From: Termitidicoccus mucosus
GTDB lineage: Bacteria; Verrucomicrobiota; Verrucomicrobiia; Opitutales; Opitutaceae
Assembly: GCF_038725785.1 (NCBI RefSeq)
Contig: NZ_CP109796.1
Coordinates: forward strand, 7,564,501-7,628,500
Length of the DNA stretch: 64,000 nucleotides
Direction: 5' to 3'
Shown: positions 46,186-54,664 of the stretch, piece after piece
Numbering within the stretch: position 1 is the stretch's first letter
Layout of the letters: every line of letters starts with the position of its first letter
Program-made: the position numbers and the translations under genes
Notes under the pieces: generated by a model
What the model saw: the letters and a program-made list of their open reading frames with translations, nothing else
Database searches by the model: none
Told to the model about the DNA's origin: nothing

Positions 46186-47091
46186 TCAGGACGGGATTAA
46201 GCGTAATCGACGCCCTTGCTGATTCACCGAGATTTTTCCACTTTCAATCCCATAAGAAAACAGCGCCTCTGCCACCGCGTCCTGCAGATTGTGCTCAATC
46301 GTCTGCCGCAGGGGGCGCGCGCCTAGGTGGGGATGAAATCCCTCGCGCATCAGAAATTCCAATACCTCCCGGGAGACCTCCAGGTCGAATCCGACGGATC
46401 GCAAACGGTTGACCTCGGCCGCGAGGTGCAATGCGGCGATTTCCCGCTGCACCTCAGGCGTCAACCGTCCGAAAACGAACTTGTCCGGAATCCGGGCAAG
46501 GATTTCGGGACGCAGGGATTCGGCTACGCGCCGCAGCACGGCCCGTTCAATGCTGGTGAGGCTCGATCGGACCATGCGCATCGCTTCCGCCGCGCCAAGA
46601 TTCGAGGTGAAGGCGATGTAGTCATTGCGGAACGAAACCACTTGTCCGGTGGCCAGCGTGAGGTGCCCGGGTTCCAGCATCTGAATGAACAGATCGAAAA
46701 CTTTGGGGTGGGCCTTTTCCAACTCGTCGAAGAGCCAGATGCGGCGCTCTGCTCCGTGCGCCGCCCGGCCAATCGCGCCGCCTTCCGAGCCATCGGCCCC
46801 CAGCAGGCGTTCGATCGCATCGGGGCGCTGATACTCGGAAAGGTCGAACCTCCGCACCAAATTCTCTCCGAAGAGATATTGGCCAACCAGTAAAACCGAC
46901 TCCGTTTTACCGGTTCCTGTCGGGCCGACGGAGAGAAAAATACCCCGTGGCCGATCTGTCCGCGTCAGGCCAAGTTCGCCGCGAACGAACACCGCAGCCA
47001 GACGGGGCAACACGTGGTCCTGTCCACGTAAATGCGCGCGGAGATGCCCCTCAATTCCTTGGAGCCGGAGGAGCTGTTCACGATTTGCCAT
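46186..47091 (-). CDS. Clp-type AAA ATPase, single domain
   Basis: 301 residues. Walker A is VGPTGTGKTE near 55, Walker B is RIWLFDELEKAHPKVFDLF near 120, and the sensor region AFTSNLGAAEAM follows. The C-terminal small domain (PHLGARPLRQTIEHNLQDAVAEALF) is the ClpB/ClpA D2 type. There is no N-terminal Clp domain and no first AAA module, so it is a solo D2-like unfoldase. It overlaps the preceding repressor gene by 14 bases. In mobile DNA such proteins may help transfer or regulate proteins; role here is not known. Confidence 0.75.
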   Translation of the reverse strand: MANREQLLRLQGIEGHLRAHLRGQDHVLPRLAAVFVRGELGLTRTDRPRGIFLSVGPTGTGKTESVLLVGQYLFGENLVRRFDLSEYQRPDAIERLLGADGSEGGAIGRAAHGAERRIWLFDELEKAHPKVFDLFIQMLEPGHLTLATGQVVSFRNDYIAFTSNLGAAEAMRMVRSSLTSIERAVLRRVAESLRPEILARIPDKFVFGRLTPEVQREIAALHLAAEVNRLRSVGFDLEVSREVLEFLMREGFHPHLGARPLRQTIEHNLQDAVAEALFSYGIESGKISVNQQGRRLRLIPS

Positions 47092-47548
47092 GCCGTTTCG
47101 GTTTGGCCGCCGACTTGGTGCGCGGGCGCCGCGGAAAATCCCTCAAGAATTTCTTCACCGCCGGAGCCCACGACGCCGGTTTGGGTGCGGTACGCAGAGT
47201 CGCACGGACGACATAGGCACGATTGGCGGTGATGTTTTTATCCGCAAGGTCCGTAATCACCCGATCGAGCTTCTCGATCAAACGGGGAGGCAGATCCACC
47301 GTGGGAATGTCTGCGATATTGTCAGTTTCGCGCGGGCCAGTTTTGGCCGCATAGTCGCGATGGAGCAAGACGGCGGCCGCGAACATCTCGGTTTCGGAGG
47401 TGAGCTCAATCAAGGCCCGAAGTACCGTGCCTCGACGGACGGCCGCACCCAGGCGTCGCAGCCCGAGCGTCTGGGTGTTCAGTGCTTCCACGTCGGAAGG
47501 GTAGAACGAGAAGCTGACTTTGATAGGGACCGAGGTGTCGGAACTCAT
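47078..47548 (-). CDS. Double ribbon-helix-helix DNA-binding protein candidate
   Basis: 156 residues from the ATG at 47548. Two similar segments, PIKVSFSFYPSDVEALNTQT with LRRGTVLRALIEL-like helices, and TVDLPPRLIEKLDRVITDL with NRAYVVRATLR, each fit a beta-strand/helix/helix ribbon-helix-helix unit. A basic tail (RRPRTKSAAKPKRHGKS) follows. Its start abuts the 19-bp inverted repeat, so I infer it represses itself and the divergent conjugation operon. A TTG start at 47584 would lie inside the operator. Confidence 0.55.
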   Translation of the reverse strand: MSSDTSVPIKVSFSFYPSDVEALNTQTLGLRRLGAAVRRGTVLRALIELTSETEMFAAAVLLHRDYAAKTGPRETDNIADIPTVDLPPRLIEKLDRVITDLADKNITANRAYVVRATLRTAPKPASWAPAVKKFLRDFPRRPRTKSAAKPKRHGKS

Positions 47549-47550
47549 AT

Positions 47551-47615
47551 TTAACCCATAAACCCATAAAATAAGCGTTGACAAGCGGCAATTTTCTTAT
47601 GGGTTTATGGGTTAA
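47551..47615. promoter_or_regulatory. Divergent operator: 19-bp inverted repeat
   Basis: TTAACCCATAAACCCATAA at 47551-47569 and its exact complement at 47597-47615 flank 27 bases. Each arm itself contains ACCCATA twice. The plus-strand pilin ATG starts within the right arm's end (47615) and the minus-strand ATG lies three bases beyond the left arm. A TTGACA sits between the arms at 47578-47583. Confidence 0.7.
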
Positions 47616-47914
47616 TGATACTGTTTCCCTCATCTTCTGCCACGGTCTCGGCGCTTGTGCTTCCTTCGCCGCTTTTCGTGCAGATCCAGCAGCTCAAAGA
47701 CGGCTTCGGCCTGGCCCTCGCCGTTCTCTTCATGTTCGGTTTTTTCTGGGGAGTGATTAAAATCTGGTCGGGGGCCAACGCCATCAGCAAAGGCGACCCC
47801 GACGGCAAAGCCGGCATCGTGGCCGGCATCATCATCGCGGCGGCAGCCACGATTATGGCCGCCCTATTCAGCATATTCGGTCTCCAAGATGCCGTGATTA
47901 CACCCCGCTTCTGA
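47615..47914 (+). CDS. VirB2/TrbC-like pilin
   Basis: 99 residues. The leader is followed by two membrane helices, FGLALAVLFMFGFFWGVIKIW and AGIVAGIIIAAAATIMAALF, joined by a short polar loop, as in VirB2/TrbC conjugative pilins. It is the first gene of the T4SS operon. There is no Shine-Dalgarno sequence: the ATG directly follows the operator arm, so a leaderless transcript is possible. Confidence 0.7.
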   Translation: MILFPSSSATVSALVLPSPLFVQIQQLKDGFGLALAVLFMFGFFWGVIKIWSGANAISKGDPDGKAGIVAGIIIAAAATIMAALFSIFGLQDAVITPRF

Positions 47915-47916
47915 CC

Positions 47917-48240
47917 ATGGCCGATCTACGCTATACCGAGACAAATGCAGCCGATGACTCGGCAGGACGCGTCTTTGGACTGGATGGCAATCTGTATCTG
48001 CCGGTTCTGCTCGCCATGCTCGGCGCGCTGGCGTTGTTCGCGATTCTCACCTTGGTGTTCAAGGTAGGTTTTATCCTGGCCGGCTTCATCGTCGCCGTGC
48101 CGTTGGTCGGTGTCCTGGGCTGGATCCTGTTGCTGAAACAAGGCAAGCCGGCCGGCTATGATCGAGACCTGCTGGAGCAGCTTTTGAGCAACGGTAATTT
48201 CACGCGGATTGCTGCCGAACAGGGGAGGGTAGTGGAATGA
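47917..48240 (+). CDS. VirB3-like inner-membrane protein
   Basis: 107 residues with a polar N-terminus (RYTETNAADDSAGRVFGLDG) and two close membrane helices between about 28 and 75. Small size, position right after the pilin and right before VirB4, and four-base overlap with VirB4 (ATGA) are typical of VirB3, the VirB4 partner. Confidence 0.65.
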   Translation: MADLRYTETNAADDSAGRVFGLDGNLYLPVLLAMLGALALFAILTLVFKVGFILAGFIVAVPLVGVLGWILLLKQGKPAGYDRDLLEQLLSNGNFTRIAAEQGRVVE

Positions 48241-50873
48241 AACCACATGACAAAGCTCCCAATGGAGTCTTTTGTGATGGGCTGATTCTTTATGGGTTTC
48301 CTGAGCGTGGCGCGATTGCCGCGAAGGGTTTTTGGATCGAACCGCCCGACCAAAGGGGAGCCAGCGTGGCTCGCCTCAATGCCTTTCAGGACCAAGTGCG
48401 TGCCGTCCTGGCGTTGGCCACACCCGGTCGCCGACTGCAACTGCAATGGTCCTGTGACGCCGACTACCGGTGCGAACTGCTGGCCTATCACGGTGCCACC
48501 CAGAAGGTGACTCACCCCGGTGTCCGCCGAGTGCGCAATGAACGTTTTATCCGCTATTGGGAGCGCATGCAGGCCCGGACATTGCGACGGGAGCGCCTAG
48601 CACTCTTCCTTTCCATCGAGATTTCCCGGTATGCCGGCAACGCGCAAACCCCCGGCGGACTCCGGGCACATTATGCGGCCGTGATCGGTGAATTACAGGC
48701 GCAGTTCGAGGATTTTGCCCACACCCTGTGCACCCTCTTTCAGGGGGAAACTCCGGTGACGGCAATGGGAGACGAGGAACACTGCCGCTACCTGCGTGAC
48801 TTTCTCAATCCTTCCGCAACTGAGCACAACGAGCAGTTTGTCCGATTCGATCCCGGGCTCACGATCCAGGAACAATGCTGGTTCAGCGAGGGTGTCGGCC
48901 AGCCCGAAGGCGGCTTCGTCCTCGACGGTCAGTATCATGCCATCCTCACCCTCGACCGCTGGCCCCAGCGGACGCGGTCGGGCATCATCACCCATCTGAC
49001 CGGCCTGCCGTTCCTCGATTATCGTATTACAGTCAATATCACTCCAGAGATCGCGCGCGGGGAAATCCGACGGGAGGAAAAGGCCATCGAACGGCTGGCT
49101 GGCGAGTACGCCGACCAAAAACGGCATTCGCTCGCCGTGGCGCTGCGCAAGAAGGAGCGGAAAGTCGAAAACCTCGCCAGCGGTTTCGTCCGCCCATTCG
49201 AGGTGGGTTATATCATCCGGCTGTGGGCGCCGACCCGCGAGGCTCTGCGCGAGAAAATCACGGCCATGCAGGCGGCGATTCATGCGATGGATGGCGCGCA
49301 ATATTTCGAGTGCGCCATTCCGACGACGGCCAAAAAGCTCTTTTTCGCCTCCTGGCCGGGCTGGACTCATTCCTCCTATCGCCATCGCAACCACTACGCC
49401 GAGGACAACTATCTCGCCGATTTGCTGCCCTTTTCCGCCACTTTCACCGGCGCGCTCGCCATTGCGGAGGCGATTTACGACGGCAGCCATCAAAACCTCG
49501 TGGGCCTCGCCACTGCCGTGGGCGGTTCGCCGCAACATGCCGTGCTTCTCGGCATGACCGGCGCCGGCAAGTCGGCGGTCATGCACGACCTGCTCATGCA
49601 GACGGCGGCATTGTTTGCCTATACCGTGATCATCGAGGAAGGGCTCTCCTATCGTCCCTTTACCGAAACGCTCGGGGAAACCCCGATCATCGTCCATCCC
49701 GACGCTGCATTGACGATCAACTACCTCGACACGCAGGGACTTCCCTTGACGCAGCTTCACCTCGCGAGCGCCGTGGCCCTGCTGTCACGGATGATCGGAG
49801 TTCCGGGAAGCGATGAGCGTCTCGCCTTGCGATCAGCCCAGCTCACCCAATACCTGCACCAGCTCTACCGCGATGCCTTCACCGAATGGGCGCGACGCCA
49901 TCCGGAGCGGGCGATGGAGGCCAGCCGACTGGCCTGCGCGGCGCATCGCTGGCGTCTGCGCCTGCCCGCCGGCACGACTCCGCTGGATGCGTTTGTCGAA
50001 CTGCGGGATCGACGGGCCGCCGGTGATGAGGAGGCGCAGCAATTCGTCGCCGACTTGAGCGAGGCGGACCTCACGCAGTTCGCCCAAGATCCGACGACGG
50101 AACGGCTGGTCGGACAGACCGCTTGCGCACTTTTCGCGCCCGAGGATCATCCCACCCACGGTGCGTTGGTGGATCTGCTCGCCTTTGCTCGTTTCCCCGA
50201 GCACCCCAAGGAGGAAATCGACCGGCTGGCAACATTGCTTCGCGCCTGGAGCGCCGATGGCGCCTACGGCCAGCTCTTCGATGGCGTGACCACTGTTTCC
50301 TTGCGCCGTCCGGTCGCGCATTTCGAGCTTGGCTACGTGCCCGAGCAGGCCGTGGAACTCAAGGCCGCCACGGGACTCCTCATTTCCGGTTTTGCACGGC
50401 AACACATCCTGGCGCTGCCGCGTGTCCAAAGGAAACGGATCATCTTCGAGGAAGTGGCCCGTTTTCTCGACGTTCCAGGCGGAGAAACGATCGTCGCGGA
50501 AAGTTACGCCCAGCTCCGCAAGTTCAATTGTTGGGCCGTGAGCATCGTGCAGCAATACGCGCGCTTCAAAACCTCGCGCATACGACCGGCGGTGATCGGC
50601 AACGCCAAGCAATTTTTTCTCATGCGCCAATCCGACCGGGGGGACCTGTCGGACCTGGCCGCAGATCTCGCGCTGCCGGAAAGCGCCATCGACGTCATCC
50701 AACATTACCCGCTGCCCGAGCAGCTTCCCGCCGCGCAGCGCCATTCCGCGTTGTGCTATTTCGCCCCCACCTCGCAGCCGCCGCAATGCGGCACGCTGCG
50801 CCACATTGAACCTCCCGCCCAAAACACGGAGCCCGCCCATGCCATCACCTCGACTGCTGCTCTCGTTGCTTAG
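48237..50873 (+). CDS. virB4: VirB4/TraC-family conjugation ATPase
   Basis: 878 residues. Walker A GMTGAGKS at about 439-446 and Walker B RKRIIFEEVARF near 733, followed by SIVQQYARF, are the VirB4 marks. The N-terminal 400 residues form the VirB4 N-domain that binds the membrane complex. It powers substrate transfer and pilus assembly. Length fits the family. The end overlaps the next lipoprotein gene. Confidence 0.9.
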   Translation: MKPHDKAPNGVFCDGLILYGFPERGAIAAKGFWIEPPDQRGASVARLNAFQDQVRAVLALATPGRRLQLQWSCDADYRCELLAYHGATQKVTHPGVRRVRNERFIRYWERMQARTLRRERLALFLSIEISRYAGNAQTPGGLRAHYAAVIGELQAQFEDFAHTLCTLFQGETPVTAMGDEEHCRYLRDFLNPSATEHNEQFVRFDPGLTIQEQCWFSEGVGQPEGGFVLDGQYHAILTLDRWPQRTRSGIITHLTGLPFLDYRITVNITPEIARGEIRREEKAIERLAGEYADQKRHSLAVALRKKERKVENLASGFVRPFEVGYIIRLWAPTREALREKITAMQAAIHAMDGAQYFECAIPTTAKKLFFASWPGWTHSSYRHRNHYAEDNYLADLLPFSATFTGALAIAEAIYDGSHQNLVGLATAVGGSPQHAVLLGMTGAGKSAVMHDLLMQTAALFAYTVIIEEGLSYRPFTETLGETPIIVHPDAALTINYLDTQGLPLTQLHLASAVALLSRMIGVPGSDERLALRSAQLTQYLHQLYRDAFTEWARRHPERAMEASRLACAAHRWRLRLPAGTTPLDAFVELRDRRAAGDEEAQQFVADLSEADLTQFAQDPTTERLVGQTACALFAPEDHPTHGALVDLLAFARFPEHPKEEIDRLATLLRAWSADGAYGQLFDGVTTVSLRRPVAHFELGYVPEQAVELKAATGLLISGFARQHILALPRVQRKRIIFEEVARFLDVPGGETIVAESYAQLRKFNCWAVSIVQQYARFKTSRIRPAVIGNAKQFFLMRQSDRGDLSDLAADLALPESAIDVIQHYPLPEQLPAAQRHSALCYFAPTSQPPQCGTLRHIEPPAQNTEPAHAITSTAALVA

Positions 50874-51102
50874 TGTAATCCTCCTTCTCGTCGGGTGCGC
50901 TTCCGCGCCGAAGCCCTCTGCCCCCGAGAGCCCGACAGCGCAAGCCGCCAAGGCTCGTTACTGGGCGATCCAGGCCGCGCAGAAGCCCGCTCCGGTTTCT
51001 TCGGAATTCGAACTTCTGCCCATCGTTCGTCCAGAACGAACCGTGGACGGCGTTATCGTCAACCCCTCCACGGACTATCTCCCCATTCGTCGCATCCCAT
51101 GA
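50839..51102 (+). CDS. Small lipoprotein (VirB7-like)
   Basis: 87 residues from the inner ATG at 50839. LLLSLLSVILLLVGCASAPK is a signal peptide with lipobox (LVGC). The mature part is short, Pro-rich and ends PSTDYLPIRRIP. VirB7-like lipoproteins stabilise VirB9 in the outer-membrane core. Lies within the VirB4 3' end and overlaps the next gene. Confidence 0.6.
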   Translation: MPSPRLLLSLLSVILLLVGCASAPKPSAPESPTAQAAKARYWAIQAAQKPAPVSSEFELLPIVRPERTVDGVIVNPSTDYLPIRRIP

Positions 51103-51917
51103 CTCCATATCGATTTTTAATCCTTCTTTTTATCGGCGCGCCGGCGGCGTTTGCCCAATGGATCGTCAATGATCCGATCAATACCGTCATCAACACGGCG
51201 ATTCAATCGGCCCAGGCCGCCAATCATGTCGAAACGCTCCGGCAGTGGGCGAGCCAGCTGGAAAAACTCAATCGGCAAATCCGCCAGTTGGAAGATCAAC
51301 TCGCCGAGCAGCGGCGGATTCGCGAGGTGCTGGGCGATCCCACGCTGGCCGGTTCGCAAATGGTCATGGACAAACTCGCTCCCGAAGAACTCGCCCGCAC
51401 CTATGGAGAGACGTTGCGAGCCGTCCGCCGCTTGGCGGATGCGACCGCCTCTTTGCGTCGCACCGCTGAGGGCATTTACGGTGAACTCGACGATCTCACG
51501 ACGCTGAATCAGCGTTTCACGCGCCAGACGGGGACCTACCGGCGCTACGCGGCCGTCGATCAGCAGGCGGAGAACCTGAGCCGGGTGCACGACGAAACAG
51601 AATCGCGCCGTCTCGTCCTGCAAGCCGATCTGGCGCAGTCGCTGGCCGCCTTGCAACAGGCTCCGACCCAAGCGGAGGTTGACAAGCTGAACGTCAAGGT
51701 TGCCGCGCTCAACGGTCAACTCGCCGTGATCGCCGCGCGGCGTCGGGACGAGAGCGAAAAACTACAGGCCCAACAGATCGAGAACGAAAATCAGGCCGCC
51801 AAAGAGCGACAGGATATGATCGAGAAGCAAATCGCGGAGGAGCGGCAGACGCTCAGCGCGGTGAATGCGTGGCAGCGCTCCGTGCGCCTCACGCCGGACA
51901 GCTATACGCGCCCATGA
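51099..51917 (+). CDS. VirB5/TrbJ-like protein
   Basis: 272 residues from the ATGA at 51099. Signal peptide FLILLFIGAPAAFAQW, then INTVINTAIQSAQAANHVET and long helices rich in Glu/Gln/Arg, including ASQLEKLNRQIRQLEDQLAE. This mix of a short exported start and a long helical, coiled-coil body is typical of VirB5/TrbJ, a minor pilus component and adhesin. Last 60 residues are strongly helical. Confidence 0.7.
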   Translation: MTPYRFLILLFIGAPAAFAQWIVNDPINTVINTAIQSAQAANHVETLRQWASQLEKLNRQIRQLEDQLAEQRRIREVLGDPTLAGSQMVMDKLAPEELARTYGETLRAVRRLADATASLRRTAEGIYGELDDLTTLNQRFTRQTGTYRRYAAVDQQAENLSRVHDETESRRLVLQADLAQSLAALQQAPTQAEVDKLNVKVAALNGQLAVIAARRRDESEKLQAQQIENENQAAKERQDMIEKQIAEERQTLSAVNAWQRSVRLTPDSYTRP

Positions 51918-52171
51918 AGAAAATGTTTTTCGGTCTCCTCTTCCTTGCGGCCGGCCTCGGCCTTTGTGGCTACCTCGTGCACCGGAACAACCAGCGCGCA
52001 CGCACGACGGTCCCGGCCTCAGACAGCGGCGGACATCGCCCAATGAACGAGTGGCAGAAAAGCATCTCGCTCGATACGCGCACCGATTACACGCGCCAAG
52101 AGATTGAACAAGCCATGGAGAAACTCCGGCAGGAAGAACGGCGCCAAAAGCCGGAGGAGGGTCGCAACTGA
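51914..52171 (+). CDS. Small single-helix membrane protein
   Basis: 85 residues, start overlapping by four bases. KMFFGLLFLAAGLGLCGYLV is a membrane helix or signal, then a charged tail (DYTRQEIEQAMEKLRQEERR) likely helical. Probably an accessory subunit of the channel; no family known to me. Confidence 0.5.
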   Translation: MKKMFFGLLFLAAGLGLCGYLVHRNNQRARTTVPASDSGGHRPMNEWQKSISLDTRTDYTRQEIEQAMEKLRQEERRQKPEEGRN

Positions 52172-53205
52172 TGGAGCACTTTGTTCCAGGCGTGCGCGGC
52201 GCCATTCTTGGCCTCACCGACACCTTGAGGTTCGTGGTGTTCTTCGTCGCGGTCATCGGTCTCGTGATGCAGGTGCACCGGGCGCGGGCCGACATGGAAA
52301 GTCTGGTGCGTCCACTGGTGCGGGCCGTGCTCGTGGTCGGCATCATCGCGACCCTGCCGCACTGGTTCGGGTTCACGGAACGCATTTTTCTGAACCTCGC
52401 GGATGTGGTGAACGAACGCTACACCGAGCATCCCATGCAAACGGCCACACTGTTGCGGGACAGCGTGGCGGAAAACCCCGATGAGTTCAGCCTGCGCCGC
52501 ATCGGTGAATCGCTCTACCGCGCGAGCCTCTGGGCCGCCGCCAAGCTCATCGTGCTGATCGCGAGCCTTCTGCAACTCCCCTTTCTTCTGCTGCAATACC
52601 TGCTCAAACTCCTGTGCTATTTGTTCCTGCCGATTGCGCTCGGGCTCATGCTGGTGCCCTCGCTCACGTCGCTCGCGGTTCGATATGTGCAGCAGACCAT
52701 CGCCGTGCTGGCATGGCCGGTGGGTTTCGCAGTCACCGAACTGGTCGCCTACCATCTGCTCACGGCTTATCAGCAAAATCTGGCGGCCGCTCACGGCATC
52801 GGTCCGGGCGAAATTCATGCGGCATCGTTTGCCAGTTTTCTGGGCGCGCTGCTCGCCGCCTTGTGGCTGATTCTCGGCACGCTTGGCACACCTTTTCTGA
52901 TGCAGGCATTGATCTGTTCGGGTTCGCCGCTTTCTACGGGCGGAACTTCCAGTCTCCAGCAGCTCTATGCCATCCAGCAAATCGCGTGGATGATCAAATC
53001 GGTGAAGACTGGCGGCGCGGCGTTGCCTGCGATCGTTGCCAAAGCCGGCTCCGATTCCGGACCGAGAGGCGGCCCGACGATGCCGCCGCCTCCGCCACCC
53101 GCGCCGGTAACGCCCCCACCGCCGCCAGCGAACTCCACAGGTGATGCTCGCGCCCAAGCCGTCTTGGTCGCCGCCCAACTGCCCGTCCCCCACACCACGA
53201 TCTGA
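52171..53205 (+). CDS. VirB6/TrbL-like polytopic membrane protein
   Basis: 344 residues with at least five helices: FVVFFVAVIGLVMQV near 25, VRAVLVVGIIATLPHW near 50, LIVLIASLLQLPFLLLQYLL near 130, then FLPIALGLMLVPSLTSLAV and LGALLAALWLILGTLGTPF. A Pro/Gly-rich cytoplasmic or periplasmic tail (PPPPPPAPVTPPPPPAN) follows. Matches VirB6/TrbL, the inner-membrane channel part of T4SS. Confidence 0.75.
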   Translation: MEHFVPGVRGAILGLTDTLRFVVFFVAVIGLVMQVHRARADMESLVRPLVRAVLVVGIIATLPHWFGFTERIFLNLADVVNERYTEHPMQTATLLRDSVAENPDEFSLRRIGESLYRASLWAAAKLIVLIASLLQLPFLLLQYLLKLLCYLFLPIALGLMLVPSLTSLAVRYVQQTIAVLAWPVGFAVTELVAYHLLTAYQQNLAAAHGIGPGEIHAASFASFLGALLAALWLILGTLGTPFLMQALICSGSPLSTGGTSSLQQLYAIQQIAWMIKSVKTGGAALPAIVAKAGSDSGPRGGPTMPPPPPPAPVTPPPPPANSTGDARAQAVLVAAQLPVPHTTI

Positions 53206-53210
53206 CACGT

Positions 53211-53870
53211 ATGAGCACAATCCTTCGTGAAACCTCGACCCCTCCTGGAAGACTCAACCCCAAAAAGGCTGTCCCCCGAGCTTGGCATCCGCTGGATATG
53301 TTCGTCAATCCCGCGGTGGCCGCTCGGCTTTGGTTCTTGGTTGCGGCGGCTGCGGTGGTGTTGAGCATCGTGCAACCGTATCTGCTCGTGCGGGCCTACC
53401 GCACCCGGGAACGTGTCGTCGTGCTCGATGGCAGCGGCACGTTCCATATCAGCCCGTTGCTGGCATTCGAGGAATCGGCCAAGCTGCATGAGCAGCACGC
53501 GCTGCTGGCTTGCCTCGCCTTGCTGCAACGCAACCCCGCTGGATTTGATCAACCGGAATTGCTCGAAAAGCTCTTCCTGCCGGAGGCCTTGCAACAGGCA
53601 CAAAGCGACTGGACCGGGAGCGCGGAGGAGTTTTCCCGCAAAAAACTGCACCAAAAGGTCGAGGTACTGAAACTCACCGTGCTGGAAACACGCGAGCAGG
53701 TCGTGCTCGTCCAAGCGGAAGGGCAACTGCTCCGCACCGGCAGCGTCGGACAACAGATTTTCACCGAAGCGCCTGCCTTCACTGCGCGATTCACTTTCGC
53801 GCGCAACCCCAACCTTGCGGCCAATGGCCGCTTCCCTCTCGCCGTATGGTATTACGAGCTTTCCTCCTGA
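53211..53870 (+). CDS. VirB8/TrbF-like protein
   Basis: 219 residues. One membrane helix near 37-60 (ARLWFLVAAAAVVLSIVQPY) with a periplasmic domain of about 150 residues (VVVLDGSGTFHISPLL, then helices and the terminal beta sheet ending FPLAVWYYELSS). This is the VirB8 arrangement, the assembly nucleus. It overlaps the next gene by 25 bases. Confidence 0.7.
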   Translation: MSTILRETSTPPGRLNPKKAVPRAWHPLDMFVNPAVAARLWFLVAAAAVVLSIVQPYLLVRAYRTRERVVVLDGSGTFHISPLLAFEESAKLHEQHALLACLALLQRNPAGFDQPELLEKLFLPEALQQAQSDWTGSAEEFSRKKLHQKVEVLKLTVLETREQVVLVQAEGQLLRTGSVGQQIFTEAPAFTARFTFARNPNLAANGRFPLAVWYYELSS

Positions 53871-54664
53871 CGCTTTTCTCCGGCGTGATGGCGTCCGGCA
53901 TCGCGGCTGGACCGGTCAAACGGTATCCGCTCGACGACCGGAGCGTGTATGCCGTTCGGGTTGGCACCGAAGCGCCCACGACCGTGATTTTTCCCGGTCC
54001 GGTCACGGCACTCGATGGCGCTGGCGTGTCACAACGGGCGGAAGAGGCGCCGCCTATTCTTATTTCGCACCAACCGGGGACACGCTTCTTCTCCGTGCGG
54101 GCGGTGCAGGCGGACGCCGTTGGCGCGGCCAACGTCATCTTCCGGGACCGCGTTTTTGCCTTCTCGTTTACCACTGAAGCAGAACCGGACCGCACCGTCA
54201 CGTTTTACGAACATCCGGCGAAAACCGCGCGCCGGGATGCCGCGCGCCCCATGCCGCACCAATTGCTCGCTCTGATCGATCAGGCGAAAGAATTCGTCGC
54301 CCTCTCCGAACAATACCCGGCTCTGGTACAACGGATCGAACGCACGACTCCACAAACAACAACGCTGGCGGGCGACATCACAACGACTGTCGAAGAAGTG
54401 CTTCGATTCGATGACGAGGACGCGCTGGTGTTGCGCGTTCGGTTCGAAAATCGAGGGAAGCAGGTGTTCCGCTACGCTCCCGCACACCTCGCGGTGTGGA
54501 TTGGCCAGGCCTGCTATCCCGTGGCACTGACCGATGCCCACGGAGAAGTGCCCGCCAAACACGCCGAAATCGTGACGGTTGTCATCCTCGGCAATCCCGA
54601 TGGGTCGCGGGGAGACATCTCCATAAAAAACACTTTCTCAATCGTCGCGCCGCCCTTGCCATGA
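53846..54664 (+). CDS. VirB9/TrbG-like protein
   Basis: 272 residues. Signal peptide AFLLTLFSGVMASGIAAG, an N-terminal beta domain (VYAVRVGTEAPTTVIFPGPV and FFSVRAVQADAVGAANVIF) and a C-terminal beta domain (ALVLRVRFENRGKQVFRY). The order of domains, size and position between VirB8 and VirB10 identify it as VirB9-like outer-core protein. ATGA overlap with the next gene. Confidence 0.75.
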   Translation: MVLRAFLLTLFSGVMASGIAAGPVKRYPLDDRSVYAVRVGTEAPTTVIFPGPVTALDGAGVSQRAEEAPPILISHQPGTRFFSVRAVQADAVGAANVIFRDRVFAFSFTTEAEPDRTVTFYEHPAKTARRDAARPMPHQLLALIDQAKEFVALSEQYPALVQRIERTTPQTTTLAGDITTTVEEVLRFDDEDALVLRVRFENRGKQVFRYAPAHLAVWIGQACYPVALTDAHGEVPAKHAEIVTVVILGNPDGSRGDISIKNTFSIVAPPLP

